64,000 nt of DNA from Hahnella lacustris (GCA_965194655.1 OZ239148.1:1922001-1986000), one strand, 5' to 3'; positions 1 through 8,219 are shown, counted from the stretch's first letter. Notes: a model not told the origin generated them from the sequence alone. Numbers and translations are program-made.

Positions 1-388
1 TCTGACCCATATGGGCCACGGCCTGCGTCACGAGGGCCAGTGCTTGGCTCCAGCTCGCCTCAGAGAAGTCGTCTGAGGGAATGACATGACAGGCACCAGC
101 TCGCATGGCCTCCACAGCCAGGCCAAACTCATTCGGGTGGATTCGGCAGACCACTGGCACGTCCTGCTTGAAGCCCCGTAGCAAGGCCCGAACTTCTTCA
201 AAGAGTTCAATGCGGCCCACCAGACGCACCACCACCACCGAGGCGGTCTTGAGTGCGGTCCGTAGATCATCGAGGGTGCGGACAGGCAGCAGGCGCAGGC
301 CCGAGGCCGCAAGCCGGCTTCGCTCAACCTCTCCGGCAGGCTGATGTGGGTCCAGCCAGAGCGCGTTGCAGTCGATTGGATCGGTCAC
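1..388 (-). CDS. Sigma-54 activator-type regulator, N-terminal part (runs off the left edge)
   Basis: The frame read from a GTG at 388 towards position 1 stays open to the edge (about 129 residues). An in-frame TGA lies just upstream and an AAGGGGGA ribosome site precedes the GTG, so the start is well placed. The visible part looks like a degenerate response-regulator receiver: the strand that should carry the phospho-accepting Asp reads VVVVRLVG, and the usual 'AMKAGA-D-hhhKP' segment reads AMRAGACHVIPSDD, so the phosphorylation Asp and conserved Lys appear to be missing. This is the style of FleQ/FlrA or FlrC N-termini. A good sigma-54 promoter lies 35-50 bp upstream. The rest of the protein, presumably an AAA+ domain, is outside the window, so the assignment is inference. 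Confidence 0.6.
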   Translation of the reverse strand, partial: MTDPIDCNALWLDPHQPAGEVERSRLAASGLRLLPVRTLDDLRTALKTASVVVVRLVGRIELFEEVRALLRGFKQDVPVVCRIHPNEFGLAVEAMRAGACHVIPSDDFSEASWSQALALVTQAVAHMGQ

Positions 389-422
389 CTTGTCCCCCTT
401 CCGTAAATGTCAGGGGAACAGA

Positions 423-438
423 AGCAACCCTCATGCCA
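423..438 (-). promoter_or_regulatory. Sigma-54 promoter of the left-edge regulator
   Basis: Read on the minus strand, TGGCATGAGGGTTGCT matches the -24/-12 consensus TGGCACG-N4-TTGCW with one mismatch; GG and GC have correct spacing. The predicted start of transcription is near 411, about 23 nt before the GTG at 388. Confidence 0.75.
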
Positions 439-466
439 CTAGCGGCGACGCTTTTCCGACGGCAAG

Positions 467-502
467 CCGATAGGGGGAATAGGATTGCCGGTGCCCTATC
501 GG
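467..502. repeat. 9-bp perfect inverted repeat spanning the Sel1-gene stop codon
   Basis: Arms CCGATAGGG (467-475) and CCCTATCGG (494-502) are exact reverse complements separated by 18 bp. There is no T-run, so it is not a typical intrinsic terminator. It lies about 55-90 bp upstream of the predicted transcription start of the left-edge regulator, where a sigma-54 enhancer site would be expected; it also overlaps the end of the Sel1-repeat gene. Confidence 0.5.
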
Positions 503-1236
503 GGGCAGTCTGAGTAGGCGCTCGAACGGCAGCGGCGAGCCATTGCGGAGGCGAGATCTATCTGAGGTTGCTTGAGGCGATGGCTGGTAAAGGCGAGCAG
601 GTCGTCTAGGCCCTGGCCCGCGAAGCCATTCATCTGAGACACCAGCAGCCAAGCATGGGCCCCGACCAAGTCTGGCTTGCCCGCCTCTTCATTCAACATG
701 AGATAAGCCGACATGAACTGCGCTCCCACATGGGCCTTTCGGGCCGCGCGAAGAAAATGAGACTTTGCAGCGATGAGATCTTGCCGAGTCCCCTTCCCCT
801 CCAGGTGATGCACAGCAAGCAAGTAAAGCGCATCGGGAAGCTCCTGGGCCGCAGCTTTTTTGAGCCAGAAGACGGCCTGACTGTTATTGACCTCGACGCC
901 ATAGCCATTGTGATAGAGAGAAGCCACGTTGAATTGCGCCTCGGGCAAGCCCTGGTCTGCGGCTTTGCGGTACCAGTTCATGGCTTCTACGTAACTCTGC
1001 GTGACGCCCATTCCTCGCTCGTACATAAAACCCAAGTTGTTCTGGGCCCGAGCCTCGCCCGCATCCCCCTGAGGGCGAAAGGCCCTCAGCGCCGTGGCGT
1101 AGTGCTTTCGGTCTATCGCCTTCAATCCCGCCTCTAACTCTGGACTGAAGGGGCGATTGGGGTCCGTTTGCGTGAGGGCCTGCGCCCAGGCGCCAGAGCA
1201 CAACAGAAAGCCGACAACAAAAGCAACGATGCGCAT
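496..1236 (-). CDS. Secreted Sel1-repeat protein (MotX-like by context)
   Basis: About 246 aa starting at the ATG at 1236, chosen because residues 1-18 then form a clean signal peptide ending in GAWA; an upstream in-frame ATG at 1281 would add a non-signal stretch. After it come several Sel1/TPR-like repeats with signatures such as AQNNLGFMYERGMGV, AQFNVASLYHNGYGV and ALYLLAVHHLEGKG. Sel1 repeats form alpha-helical solenoids used in protein contacts. In Vibrio, the Sel1-repeat protein MotX sits in the periplasmic T-ring and helps anchor PomAB. The window encodes a PomAB-type stator and FlgT/FlgP, so a MotX-like role is attractive, but Sel1 proteins are common and the assignment is not certain. 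It is divergent from the secreted protein at 1273. Confidence 0.65.
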   Translation of the reverse strand: MRIVAFVVGFLLCSGAWAQALTQTDPNRPFSPELEAGLKAIDRKHYATALRAFRPQGDAGEARAQNNLGFMYERGMGVTQSYVEAMNWYRKAADQGLPEAQFNVASLYHNGYGVEVNNSQAVFWLKKAAAQELPDALYLLAVHHLEGKGTRQDLIAAKSHFLRAARKAHVGAQFMSAYLMLNEEAGKPDLVGAHAWLLVSQMNGFAGQGLDDLLAFTSHRLKQPQIDLASAMARRCRSSAYSDCPR

Positions 1237-1238
1237 AC

Positions 1239-1265
1239 TCAACTCATGATGATTAGATCCGATGC
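1239..1265 (+). promoter_or_regulatory. Weak sigma-28-like promoter
   Basis: TCAA (1239-1242), 15 bp, then TCCGATGC (1258-1265) resembles TAAA-N15-GCCGATAA with several mismatches and lies just ahead of the ATG at 1273. Confidence 0.3.
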
Positions 1266-1272
1266 TCAAAGT

Positions 1273-1713
1273 ATGGCTCAAAAAATCTGGATCTCGACTG
1301 GCCTTGTCCTGGCACTTTTATGGGGATCTTTTTCGCCTGCGGTAAACGCCCAAGGCTCCCCACAGCCAAACGCTCCCCTGCCCTCAGGGCCCGATGCACC
1401 GGTTGGCGCTGCCATTAACGGCTGTATCCCGATTGATGGCACCACCTTTGAACTCTCAGGCTCCGAGGCATTTCTGGTGAGGAAGGGTTCAGCTTCTGTG
1501 GCTCTGGTTCGCACCAGCCAGTTCCTTCCCGCGGGGCTCACCTCCCTGCGCTTTCATTCGGGAGAACTCTGCGTGCGGGGCGCGAAATCTCAGTTCGTGG
1601 TGAATGAGGTCACCTACTTCGTCTCCAACATTGTGCCCATTTCGGGTGAAAACAACACCCGCATCGCAAGAGTGAACGAATCTGGAACCGCGGCAACGGT
1701 TACGGCGCGCTGA
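1273..1713 (+). CDS. Secreted protein of unknown function
   Basis: 146 aa from the ATG at 1273; the open frame extends further upstream but only this start gives an N-terminal signal peptide (basic MAQK, hydrophobic core, cleavage after VNAQ). The mature part is small, Thr/Ser/Asn-rich, with two Cys (in NGCIPIDG and GELCVRG) that could pair in the periplasm. I do not recognise the family. It is divergent from the Sel1-repeat gene with only 36 bp between starts, so they probably share a control region. A weak sigma-28-like element precedes it. Being in a flagellar cluster does not by itself make it flagellar. Confidence 0.6.
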   Translation: MAQKIWISTGLVLALLWGSFSPAVNAQGSPQPNAPLPSGPDAPVGAAINGCIPIDGTTFELSGSEAFLVRKGSASVALVRTSQFLPAGLTSLRFHSGELCVRGAKSQFVVNEVTYFVSNIVPISGENNTRIARVNESGTAATVTAR

Positions 1714-1730
1714 AGCGCCAGGGCACACCA

Positions 1731-2012
1731 CTAAACGCGGAGATTGACGAGGCGCCCACGAGGCTTGAGTTTGGGCTTGGATGGCTTACGCTCAATGGGT
1801 TGCACAAGCGGCACATCCGTCTTCGGGGTAAAACCCATACAAATCCGACCGTCGGCGGAGACCACCTCCAGGCAAGGCGTGATCTTGCTCTTAAAGCCCA
1901 TGAGCTTGCATGAATAGGGCATGCGAGGGTCCCAGCTGATGGCAAAGTAGTGACATGACCAGCAGTCAGGTCGCTTTTGCTCAGTCGTCTCGGTCTTTTC
2001 GGATGTAGTCAA
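1731..2012 (-). CDS. Small Cys-containing conserved-type protein
   Basis: About 93 aa when started from a TTG at 2012 that has AGGA six bases upstream; the start is uncertain because the open frame runs further 5'. The core reads RPDCWSCHYFAISWDP followed by YSCKLMGFKSK and a Cys in GRICMGF, a four-Cys pattern suggestive of a small metal-binding or redox protein. Similar short proteins occur beside flagellin genes in Burkholderiales as far as I recall, function unknown. Its 5' end overlaps the end of the next gene upstream (1981-2241) by about 30 bp, implying translational coupling. Confidence 0.6.
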   Translation of the reverse strand: MTTSEKTETTEQKRPDCWSCHYFAISWDPRMPYSCKLMGFKSKITPCLEVVSADGRICMGFTPKTDVPLVQPIERKPSKPKLKPRGRLVNLRV

Positions 2013-2241
2013 TGTAGATCCTACGCAAGACCTGCAGCAGGAAGAGGGCCGCAAACGCGTATCCGACCACGGCTGTCATGTCGAGCCCCTCGGGGAATTC
2101 GATGCGAATGCCCAGAAAAATCATCATCACCAGGGGCACCGCAAAAATGAGATAGACCCGAACCTGCCGACAGACTTTGCAGGGCGGCTTGACCGAGACC
2201 AGCGAGGTCGGCTTCTTCGGCTTTTGCGGGCTGGGCGTCAT
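1981..2241 (-). CDS. Small two-helix membrane protein with CxxC motif
   Basis: 86 aa. A basic, Pro-rich N-terminus carries PPCKVCRQ (CxxC), followed by a hydrophobic segment at about 29-45 and a second at about 57-72, then a highly charged tail (RKDRDD). It lies 14 bp downstream of flagellin 1 and overlaps the Cys-containing small gene that follows, so the two may be one unit downstream of the flagellin. No family recognised; an accessory role is only a guess from position. Confidence 0.65.
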   Translation of the reverse strand: MTPSPQKPKKPTSLVSVKPPCKVCRQVRVYLIFAVPLVMMIFLGIRIEFPEGLDMTAVVGYAFAALFLLQVLRRIYIDYIRKDRDD

Positions 2242-2255
2242 GCATTCAGTTTAAT

Positions 2256-5200
2256 CTAGCCTTGCAGCAGCTGCAGAACACTCTGTTGGCTCTGATTGGC
2301 CTGGGCCAAAACGGCGGTGGCTGCCTGTTGCATGAGCTGGGTTTTGGCCAGTTCCGTGGAGGCTCGTGCGTAATCCGCGTCTTCAATCTGAGACCGTGAG
2401 GCCGCCTGATTCATCGAGGCATTGCTCAGGGTGTCCATGGCGTACTGAAGACGGTTCATGACTGCACCCATCACAGCGCGGGTGGCATTGACCTTATCCA
2501 TGACTGCATCCAGCTTCGAGAGCACCGAGCTGGCATCATCTCGAGTACTGATTTTGTTCTTTTGAACAGCGTCGTCTACGTCACCCGTGATGGTGCTGGT
2601 GATGGGTCCGCCCTTGCCGAAATCGGCCAAGTCAATGGTGATGAGTTGCCCAGCCGAGGCCCCGACTTGGAAGGAGATCCGACCCGTTCGGGGAGGGGTC
2701 ATTTTGGAGGTGGCCTCGTCCACTTCGCCACCAAAGGTACCCTCTTGAAACCCAAGGTCCAGGAACTTCGACTCGCCGGTATAGCCATTCGCCCCCGGGG
2801 TCACGGTAAAGGCCGGGGCGGGAACTCGCGGGTCGGTTGGGAATGTTCCCTGAGTCAACTCTGAACCAATCAGCTTCACTCGGCCATAGACCGTTGCAGC
2901 GCCAGTGGAGGTTGCAGCAGCAGTGGCGATGCCCGTCACTGCAGACGAGGGAATGGTCGTTCCAAGTCCGAACTCCGTAGCAGCAATCGATGAATCGTGC
3001 CAGACCGAGAGATTGCGGCCATCAATGGTTTCGAGCACCAATCCGCCAAGCTCAGACTTTGACGCGTGTACACCATGCCGCCCCGTGTAAGTATTGATAC
3101 GCGCCACCACCTCATCCACTCGCTCAGAGCTGGTTGAGCCAATTGAGAAGTCCACGGAGATTTCCACCCCGTTAACAAAGAGTGACTTATCTCCCGTTGT
3201 GACAGCGACGGTAGCCTCGGTTCCCTCGATCTTCGCCGGTATGGTCTCAGCCCTCACTTGGGTGCTTGCGGACATTCGGTTAATCGCTGCAGCAATCGAG
3301 ATTGCGCTCGCAGCCCGGTGACTGGTGAGCGACGTCGTGTCAGAGACATCGTCATCGCCCGCGATGGACGCAGGAATCGCAATTCCATTGATTCGTAGAT
3401 CACCTGCTGCCATTGCTGATATGTCATCAGCGTCTGTGACAACAGCGCGTAAAGCAGTGGTAAGGGTCGATACATTGTCCTGAAAACTACCCAGCGGAAT
3501 GCGAGCGCGTGTAATGTCCCCTGTGGCTGTGGTTTCAATCAGAATCTCTGTCTCTACCCGGGCCTCCAGTGCGTAGGTTCCTGCCTGAACGCCCGTTCGA
3601 ACCCCAGTGCGGTTGGCGAAATTTGCCGCACTGGTGTCTAAATCCTCAAATTGGACCTCGATGTTTCGACCATCCTCTGCACGAAGCTGGACACCCAATG
3701 CGTCCATACCAGTATCTACAGCAACAACGCCTGTGAGGTGACTAATAAAATTGACCGCTTCCACCACGGCCTCACGAGAAGCACGAGTGTTGTTCAGCAC
3801 AGTCGTGATCTCAGGCGTGGAATAGCCGTTGATCATCAAGCGTCCGTTCGCAACACCCCCTGGGTCCATTCCGGAACCGCCCAACACATTTGGGTTGACG
3901 ACTGCAGCAACACCCGTCTCATCAGTCTTTCTGTTGATGGCTGCTGCAATAGCAATGGCACTTCCGGCCGCGTTGTTAGACGGAGAAAGCAGATCATCGT
4001 CCGCGTACGAGGGGCCAATATTCACCCCATTGATGTGCAGATCATTAGATCGCAGTGGAGGGATAGTGCCTTCGACATCAATGGATAAAGACACTTCACG
4101 CCCCTCAAGTGAGGCGTTCTGGGGGCGACGCTCTTCGTCGAGCACCTTGAATGTATAGGTGAGCGGGGTAGAAATGACTTTTGCATTCTCTCCACTCGCC
4201 AAGAAAAGGATGGAGGTTTCGTCGGAATTTGGATCTGGATTCGTCGGATCACCAGTCAGTGTGAGGGTGCCCGTCAGCGTGATCTCCTCTCCACGATTGG
4301 TGAGAAAGGTGGCGGTCACCGTATCACCATCAGCCTCATCTCCCACTAGCGAGATGTTGAGGCTTCCAGCCTTGAGAAACTCCCCGTTGAGATTGAAGGC
4401 TTCCACGGAGTCATCTGCTGCGTCAACGGGGCCAAACCGAGTCACACTTCCAATGCCTATCGATAGCTTGTCATCGACAAGGTTGATGCCACCATTGGTG
4501 TCAGCCAAATCGTAGAGCTCATCAGTCTCGTCGGAGTTGTAAGAAATTCGAACGAGCGTGTCTCTCCCGCCCGAACCCGCAACCACCGTCACGGTCCGAC
4601 CTGAGCTGCTGTTAAATGCTGAGTCATTTGTGAGCGCCGCAGCGACCTGAGCTGCAACCTCTAAGTCATCGACGTTGCCGTCACCGTCATCGTCGCTAAA
4701 GCGAACTGTAATCTGACGACTGTCCTGGAGCGTAATGGTCTCCTCATCGCCGTCATTCTTAGTTGCTGACTCAAGCTCAATTTGCTCAACCACGCCATAG
4801 TCGCGCCCCGAAAGGACCCGAGTCGTTGTCGGATTAATGAACACGGTGTCGAACTCGTCAACTGAGGTAGCCTTGTATACGGGTCTTTCACCGACCGGCA
4901 CTCCCGTTGACCCATTCAGGATCTTGAAACCGTTCCACTCGGTCATCTCTGCGGTTCTTGCGATTTCCTGCTTAAGCTGCTGGAACTCGAGGTCCAAGTA
5001 GCTGCGCTGCTCGTTGTTGTTGGTGTCGTTGATCGCCTGAATGGCCAGCTCGCGCATGCGTTGAAGCATGTCGGTGATCTCATTCGTCGCACCTTCCGCG
5101 GTCTGAATCAGCGCAATCGCATCGCCAGCGTTTCGAAACGCCTGATCTAGGGACCGAATCTGTTGGGTCATGCGCGTCGCAATCGCAAGACCGGCAGCAT

Positions 5201-5327
5201 CGTCCCCTGCAGTGTTGATCCGTTTGCCCGAAGAGAGCTGCTCCATGGCCTTGGTCAGGGATCGACCAGTCACCTGAAGCGCATTCTGACTAAACAGAGC
5301 CTTGGTGTTCGTATTGATAACCGACAT
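2256..5327 (-). CDS. fliC: Flagellin 1, giant (1023 aa)
   Basis: Filament subunit. Residues 1 to about 145 are a classic flagellin N-terminal D0/D1 (starts MSVINTNTKAL, then SSGKRIN-AGDDAAGLAIA and RMRELAIQA) and about 880-1023 the C-terminal D1/D0 (SRSQIEDADYA, ending QSVLQLLQG). Between them is a surface region of some 730 residues, against roughly 200 in enteric flagellins. Two related units of about 130 residues, 429-556 and 642-773, carry the flagellin-IN type pattern (INGV, AIAAAINR, TGV, EDGRNI) and recur in flagellin 2. The start has a strong AAGGAGA site. A sigma-54 promoter lies at 5401-5416, so this is the middle-class filament gene, separate from the sigma-28 flagellin 2. Confidence 0.97.
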   Translation of the reverse strand: MSVINTNTKALFSQNALQVTGRSLTKAMEQLSSGKRINTAGDDAAGLAIATRMTQQIRSLDQAFRNAGDAIALIQTAEGATNEITDMLQRMRELAIQAINDTNNNEQRSYLDLEFQQLKQEIARTAEMTEWNGFKILNGSTGVPVGERPVYKATSVDEFDTVFINPTTTRVLSGRDYGVVEQIELESATKNDGDEETITLQDSRQITVRFSDDDGDGNVDDLEVAAQVAAALTNDSAFNSSSGRTVTVVAGSGGRDTLVRISYNSDETDELYDLADTNGGINLVDDKLSIGIGSVTRFGPVDAADDSVEAFNLNGEFLKAGSLNISLVGDEADGDTVTATFLTNRGEEITLTGTLTLTGDPTNPDPNSDETSILFLASGENAKVISTPLTYTFKVLDEERRPQNASLEGREVSLSIDVEGTIPPLRSNDLHINGVNIGPSYADDDLLSPSNNAAGSAIAIAAAINRKTDETGVAAVVNPNVLGGSGMDPGGVANGRLMINGYSTPEITTVLNNTRASREAVVEAVNFISHLTGVVAVDTGMDALGVQLRAEDGRNIEVQFEDLDTSAANFANRTGVRTGVQAGTYALEARVETEILIETTATGDITRARIPLGSFQDNVSTLTTALRAVVTDADDISAMAAGDLRINGIAIPASIAGDDDVSDTTSLTSHRAASAISIAAAINRMSASTQVRAETIPAKIEGTEATVAVTTGDKSLFVNGVEISVDFSIGSTSSERVDEVVARINTYTGRHGVHASKSELGGLVLETIDGRNLSVWHDSSIAATEFGLGTTIPSSAVTGIATAAATSTGAATVYGRVKLIGSELTQGTFPTDPRVPAPAFTVTPGANGYTGESKFLDLGFQEGTFGGEVDEATSKMTPPRTGRISFQVGASAGQLITIDLADFGKGGPITSTITGDVDDAVQKNKISTRDDASSVLSKLDAVMDKVNATRAVMGAVMNRLQYAMDTLSNASMNQAASRSQIEDADYARASTELAKTQLMQQAATAVLAQANQSQQSVLQLLQG

Positions 5328-5400
5328 TCTTCTTCTCCTTAGCGACAGGACCTAGCCTGCGAGCCCTCCCCGATCGAACGGGGCCGAGTGAACCATTCAA

Positions 5401-5416
5401 AGCACGTCACGTGCCA
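5401..5416 (-). promoter_or_regulatory. Sigma-54 promoter of flagellin 1
   Basis: Minus-strand TGGCACGTGACGTGCT matches the -24/-12 consensus including the full TGGCACG block and correctly spaced GC. Predicted transcription start is near 5390, leaving a leader of about 60 nt. No convincing sigma-28 element was found in the 5328-5522 intergenic region. Confidence 0.85.
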
Positions 5417-5522
5417 ACTCATTCCAACCTTGGGCACAAGAGATGTCATTAAAAAGTTCATTGATTTCATATGCTTAAAAGGGGCGGCAGTTCCTGTCGA
5501 CAAAGCGGCAATGAGTTGCCGA

Positions 5523-5975
5523 TTAGTCTTCGAGCAGGCCGAACTGGGCTGAGAGCGCCTTGAATTCAGCCTCGAGCTCCTTGTTCTCGGGAAACTTCTC
5601 GTGTGCAGTGATCACCGCATTCATGGCCTCTGCTGGCTCTAAAGAGCAGCGAAGTGCTCGAACCAGCATCAGGTGGGTGGTGACCGGGGAACGATCTCCC
5701 TGAACCTCAATCAGTTTGCGCAAGTACGCCACCGACTCATCCCAGCTCTCGGAAAGCATGGCGACAAGGCTTGATATGGCCAGAACATCCTCGCTCTCTG
5801 GATAGAGCGTGATGGCGGCGGCACTCAGGGCCTCTGCCATGGGAATGTTTTTATTCGCAACGAGGTGGGAGATGGTTTCGCGGATCTCAGCAGGCGTGTA
5901 ACCCGAGAGAAGATCTTGGGGGAAGATGGAGAGATCTGAGTGACCCATCAGATTCTGAAAAAGCTGCTGCGACAT
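5523..5975 (-). CDS. TPR-like small protein between the flagellin genes
   Basis: 150 aa, no signal peptide or membrane segment. Helical throughout with TPR-like periodicity (for example YPESEDVLAISSLVAMLSE and HLMLVRALRCSLEPAEA). Size and fold resemble small helical-repeat proteins of type III secretion systems (HrpB1/HrpK-like or chaperone-like), but I cannot confirm a family. It has its own near-perfect sigma-54 promoter (6016-6031) and a GGAGGG ribosome site, and lies directly upstream of the sigma-54 flagellin. A cytoplasmic chaperone or export factor for flagellin 1 is a reasonable inference. Confidence 0.7.
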   Translation of the reverse strand: MSQQLFQNLMGHSDLSIFPQDLLSGYTPAEIRETISHLVANKNIPMAEALSAAAITLYPESEDVLAISSLVAMLSESWDESVAYLRKLIEVQGDRSPVTTHLMLVRALRCSLEPAEAMNAVITAHEKFPENKELEAEFKALSAQFGLLED

Positions 5976-6015
5976 GGTTTAGCCCTCCAAGGCTGTTGAA
6001 CAATGCAACAGTCAA

Positions 6016-6031
6016 AGCAAACCAAGTGCCA
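6016..6031 (-). promoter_or_regulatory. Sigma-54 promoter of the TPR-like gene
   Basis: Minus-strand TGGCACTTGGTTTGCT fits TGGCACG-N4-TTGCW with a single mismatch. Predicted start of transcription near 6005; leader about 30 nt. It begins only four bases after the T-run of the flagellin 2 terminator. Confidence 0.85.
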
Positions 6032-6034
6032 AAT

Positions 6035-6061
6035 AAAAAAGCCGGCGGGGTTGCCGCCGGC
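6035..6061 (-). terminator. Intrinsic terminator of flagellin 2
   Basis: On the minus strand GCCGGCGG, a 5-nt loop and CCGCCGGC form a perfect 8-bp GC-rich stem followed by TTTTTTA. It lies 22 bp after the flagellin 2 stop codon and isolates that gene from the downstream sigma-54 unit. Confidence 0.9.
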
Positions 6062-6083
6062 TTTCGGTCCTACGAGGGAAAAC

Positions 6084-8219
6084 TTACTGCAAGAGAGCCA
6101 AGACACCCTGCGCCGACTGGTTTGCCTGAGCCAACATAGCGGTTGCAGCCTGCTGAATGATCTGGGCACGAGCCAGTTCAGTGGTCTCTGTCGCGTAATC
6201 AGCATCCAGGATGCGGCTGCGAGATGCAGACATATTCTGGGTGGACTCAGACAGATTGCTCACCACGTAGTCGAGCCGATTCATAAACGCACCCGCCTTG
6301 GCCTGCGCGGCTGAGACCTGTGTGATGGCCGCGTCAACCACAGTCAGCGCTTCCGCAGCGCCGGAGATAGAGGTCAGGCTAATTTCAGAAACCTTCTTGC
6401 CATCGTCGGTCCCACCGAAGGTACCCTCTCTAAATCCCAGCGCCGTAAAGTTGGCATAGCCCTCTGCGCCTGCTGAAACATCAAACTCGACGTCAGAGCT
6501 CAGAGTCACCCTGGAATAATGAGTGATGGCCACCTGATGGTCATCCGTGCCATCTGCCCCCGTGCCCACGGTAACATCGTTCAATCCAAGTGCTGCATTA
6601 TCGGAGTCAGTCGCGATCGAAATGTTGCGCCCATCTTCAGCAACCAGTTGCATGGCACCATTGAAGTTCGAAGCCGTTACTCCAGTCCTGTCAGAGTAAG
6701 TGTTCAGCAGATTCACCATGTCATCAATCGTATAGGTGGTGAGGCTGGTCGAGATATCAACACCATTCAAGTGGATCTTGGTCGTCGCAGCCGCAGTGAA
6801 CCCGGTTCCACGAAGAACATTGGGGGCAGCCGTCGCAGTCACGCCATGGTCGCTAGTGCGTTCATTGATCGCCGCTGCAATGGCGATCGCACTCGCGCTC
6901 TTGTAAGAACTTCCGCCACTCGCTGCCTCGTGCGAGAACTGATCATCCGCGCCAGAAGCAGCTCGAATGCTCACGCCGTTGAGCACAAGCGTATTGCCGT
7001 TCAGAACACCCGCATCACCACTGGTGGGTGCTGATCCGGTGCCAGGGTTGCCACGGGCTTTGGACGTATAGAGCGCCTCATCTGACTTGTACGTTCCGGC
7101 CGCAAGCCCGGAATCTACCCTTGAGCCGGTCAACGAGTGACTGATCGTGATGTCGCGCCCGTCTTGGGTGTAGAGACCGAATGATCCCACCGTGGTAGCT
7201 GCTGCGCCCAAGCCTGTAATCTGGTTATCAAGCGTTCCCGTAAAGGCGTGGACAATATTTCGTCCATCTTCGGAGACGAGCTGAACGCCAAGGTTGTCGT
7301 CACCTGTATCGATGGCTTTGACCCCCGTCTGCCCGGAAATACGATTGATCGCCTCAGTCACTACACCGCGGGTGTATGCCTCATCCGTCGTGGTGTAAAT
7401 AGTGATTGTGGATACGCCATTGATGGTGATCGTTCCGTTGGCAACCGAGCTGGCCATCGTACCCTGGTAGCCGTGAACAGTGGTTTGTAGAGCCTTCGCA
7501 TAGACCCCAGTCTGGTCCGAAACGCGATTAATGGCTGCCGCCTTCGCGATCGCGCTGGAGGCATTCTCCGAGGAAGATGCGGTGTCATCTGCAGCGAGAG
7601 AGGCACCCACATCGACGCCATTGATGAGTAGGTCACCGGATGCAAAGGCACCGAAAACGGCATCTCCCGTTCGAACACCGCCTGCAGACTGAAGCATGAC
7701 CTGGCTGCCTTGGCCGATCTGGGAGGCCTTCGCCGAGTCAAACCCAATCGCCATGGTGTCGCCCTCTTTGGTGCCCACCTGAAGCACCACATCGCGGGCA
7801 GAACCATCGAGCAGCTTGATGTTGTTGTGATTGGTGGTGTCTGCAACCTTGTCGATCTGGGTGATCAGCTCATCCACTTCCAGTTGGAGCGACTCACGGT
7901 CGTCATCCGACATAGCGCCGTTGGCAGCCTGAACGGCGAGCTCGCGAATGCGCTGAAGCATGTTCTCGACTTCGCCGTATGCGCCTTCAGCCGTCTGAGA
8001 CATCGAGATGCCGTCATTGGCGTTGCGAACTGCAACGGCCATGCCACGGATCTGTGAGGTCATGTTGTTAGTAATCGCCAGACCTGCAGCGTCATCTTTT
8101 GCGGAGTTAATCCGCAGGCCAGTCGACAGGCGCTCCATGGACTTATTCATCTTAAGTTCGTTAACACGGGAGGCCTCCTGAGCGAACAGCGCCTTCACAT
8201 TGGTGTTCACAACAGACAT
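6084..8219 (-). CDS. fliC: Flagellin 2, large (711 aa)
   Basis: Second filament subunit. N-terminal D0/D1 occupies about 1-140 (MSVVNTNVKALFAQ, STGLRINSAKDDAAGLAI, RIRELAVQAAN) and the C-terminal part about 600-711 (SRSRILDADYA, ending QGVLALLQ). The variable middle of about 460 residues holds two repeats of about 130 residues, 194-322 and 408-535, with the same INGV / AIAAAIN / TGV / EDGRNI pattern as flagellin 1, so the two genes share a modular ancestor. Start preceded by AGGAGAAATG. It is a single transcription unit: own sigma-28 promoter at 8293-8319 and strong terminator at 6035-6061. Late-class expression after FlgM export is expected. Confidence 0.97.
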   Translation of the reverse strand: MSVVNTNVKALFAQEASRVNELKMNKSMERLSTGLRINSAKDDAAGLAITNNMTSQIRGMAVAVRNANDGISMSQTAEGAYGEVENMLQRIRELAVQAANGAMSDDDRESLQLEVDELITQIDKVADTTNHNNIKLLDGSARDVVLQVGTKEGDTMAIGFDSAKASQIGQGSQVMLQSAGGVRTGDAVFGAFASGDLLINGVDVGASLAADDTASSSENASSAIAKAAAINRVSDQTGVYAKALQTTVHGYQGTMASSVANGTITINGVSTITIYTTTDEAYTRGVVTEAINRISGQTGVKAIDTGDDNLGVQLVSEDGRNIVHAFTGTLDNQITGLGAAATTVGSFGLYTQDGRDITISHSLTGSRVDSGLAAGTYKSDEALYTSKARGNPGTGSAPTSGDAGVLNGNTLVLNGVSIRAASGADDQFSHEAASGGSSYKSASAIAIAAAINERTSDHGVTATAAPNVLRGTGFTAAATTKIHLNGVDISTSLTTYTIDDMVNLLNTYSDRTGVTASNFNGAMQLVAEDGRNISIATDSDNAALGLNDVTVGTGADGTDDHQVAITHYSRVTLSSDVEFDVSAGAEGYANFTALGFREGTFGGTDDGKKVSEISLTSISGAAEALTVVDAAITQVSAAQAKAGAFMNRLDYVVSNLSESTQNMSASRSRILDADYATETTELARAQIIQQAATAMLAQANQSAQGVLALLQ

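Noticed and set aside
270..272. NPEH in FlhB (protein residues 270-273, gene 37801-38952) as a defective cleavage site
   Set aside because: The Asn-Pro bond that is cut is kept; similar variants occur in other polar systems as far as I recall, so loss of cleavage is not supported.
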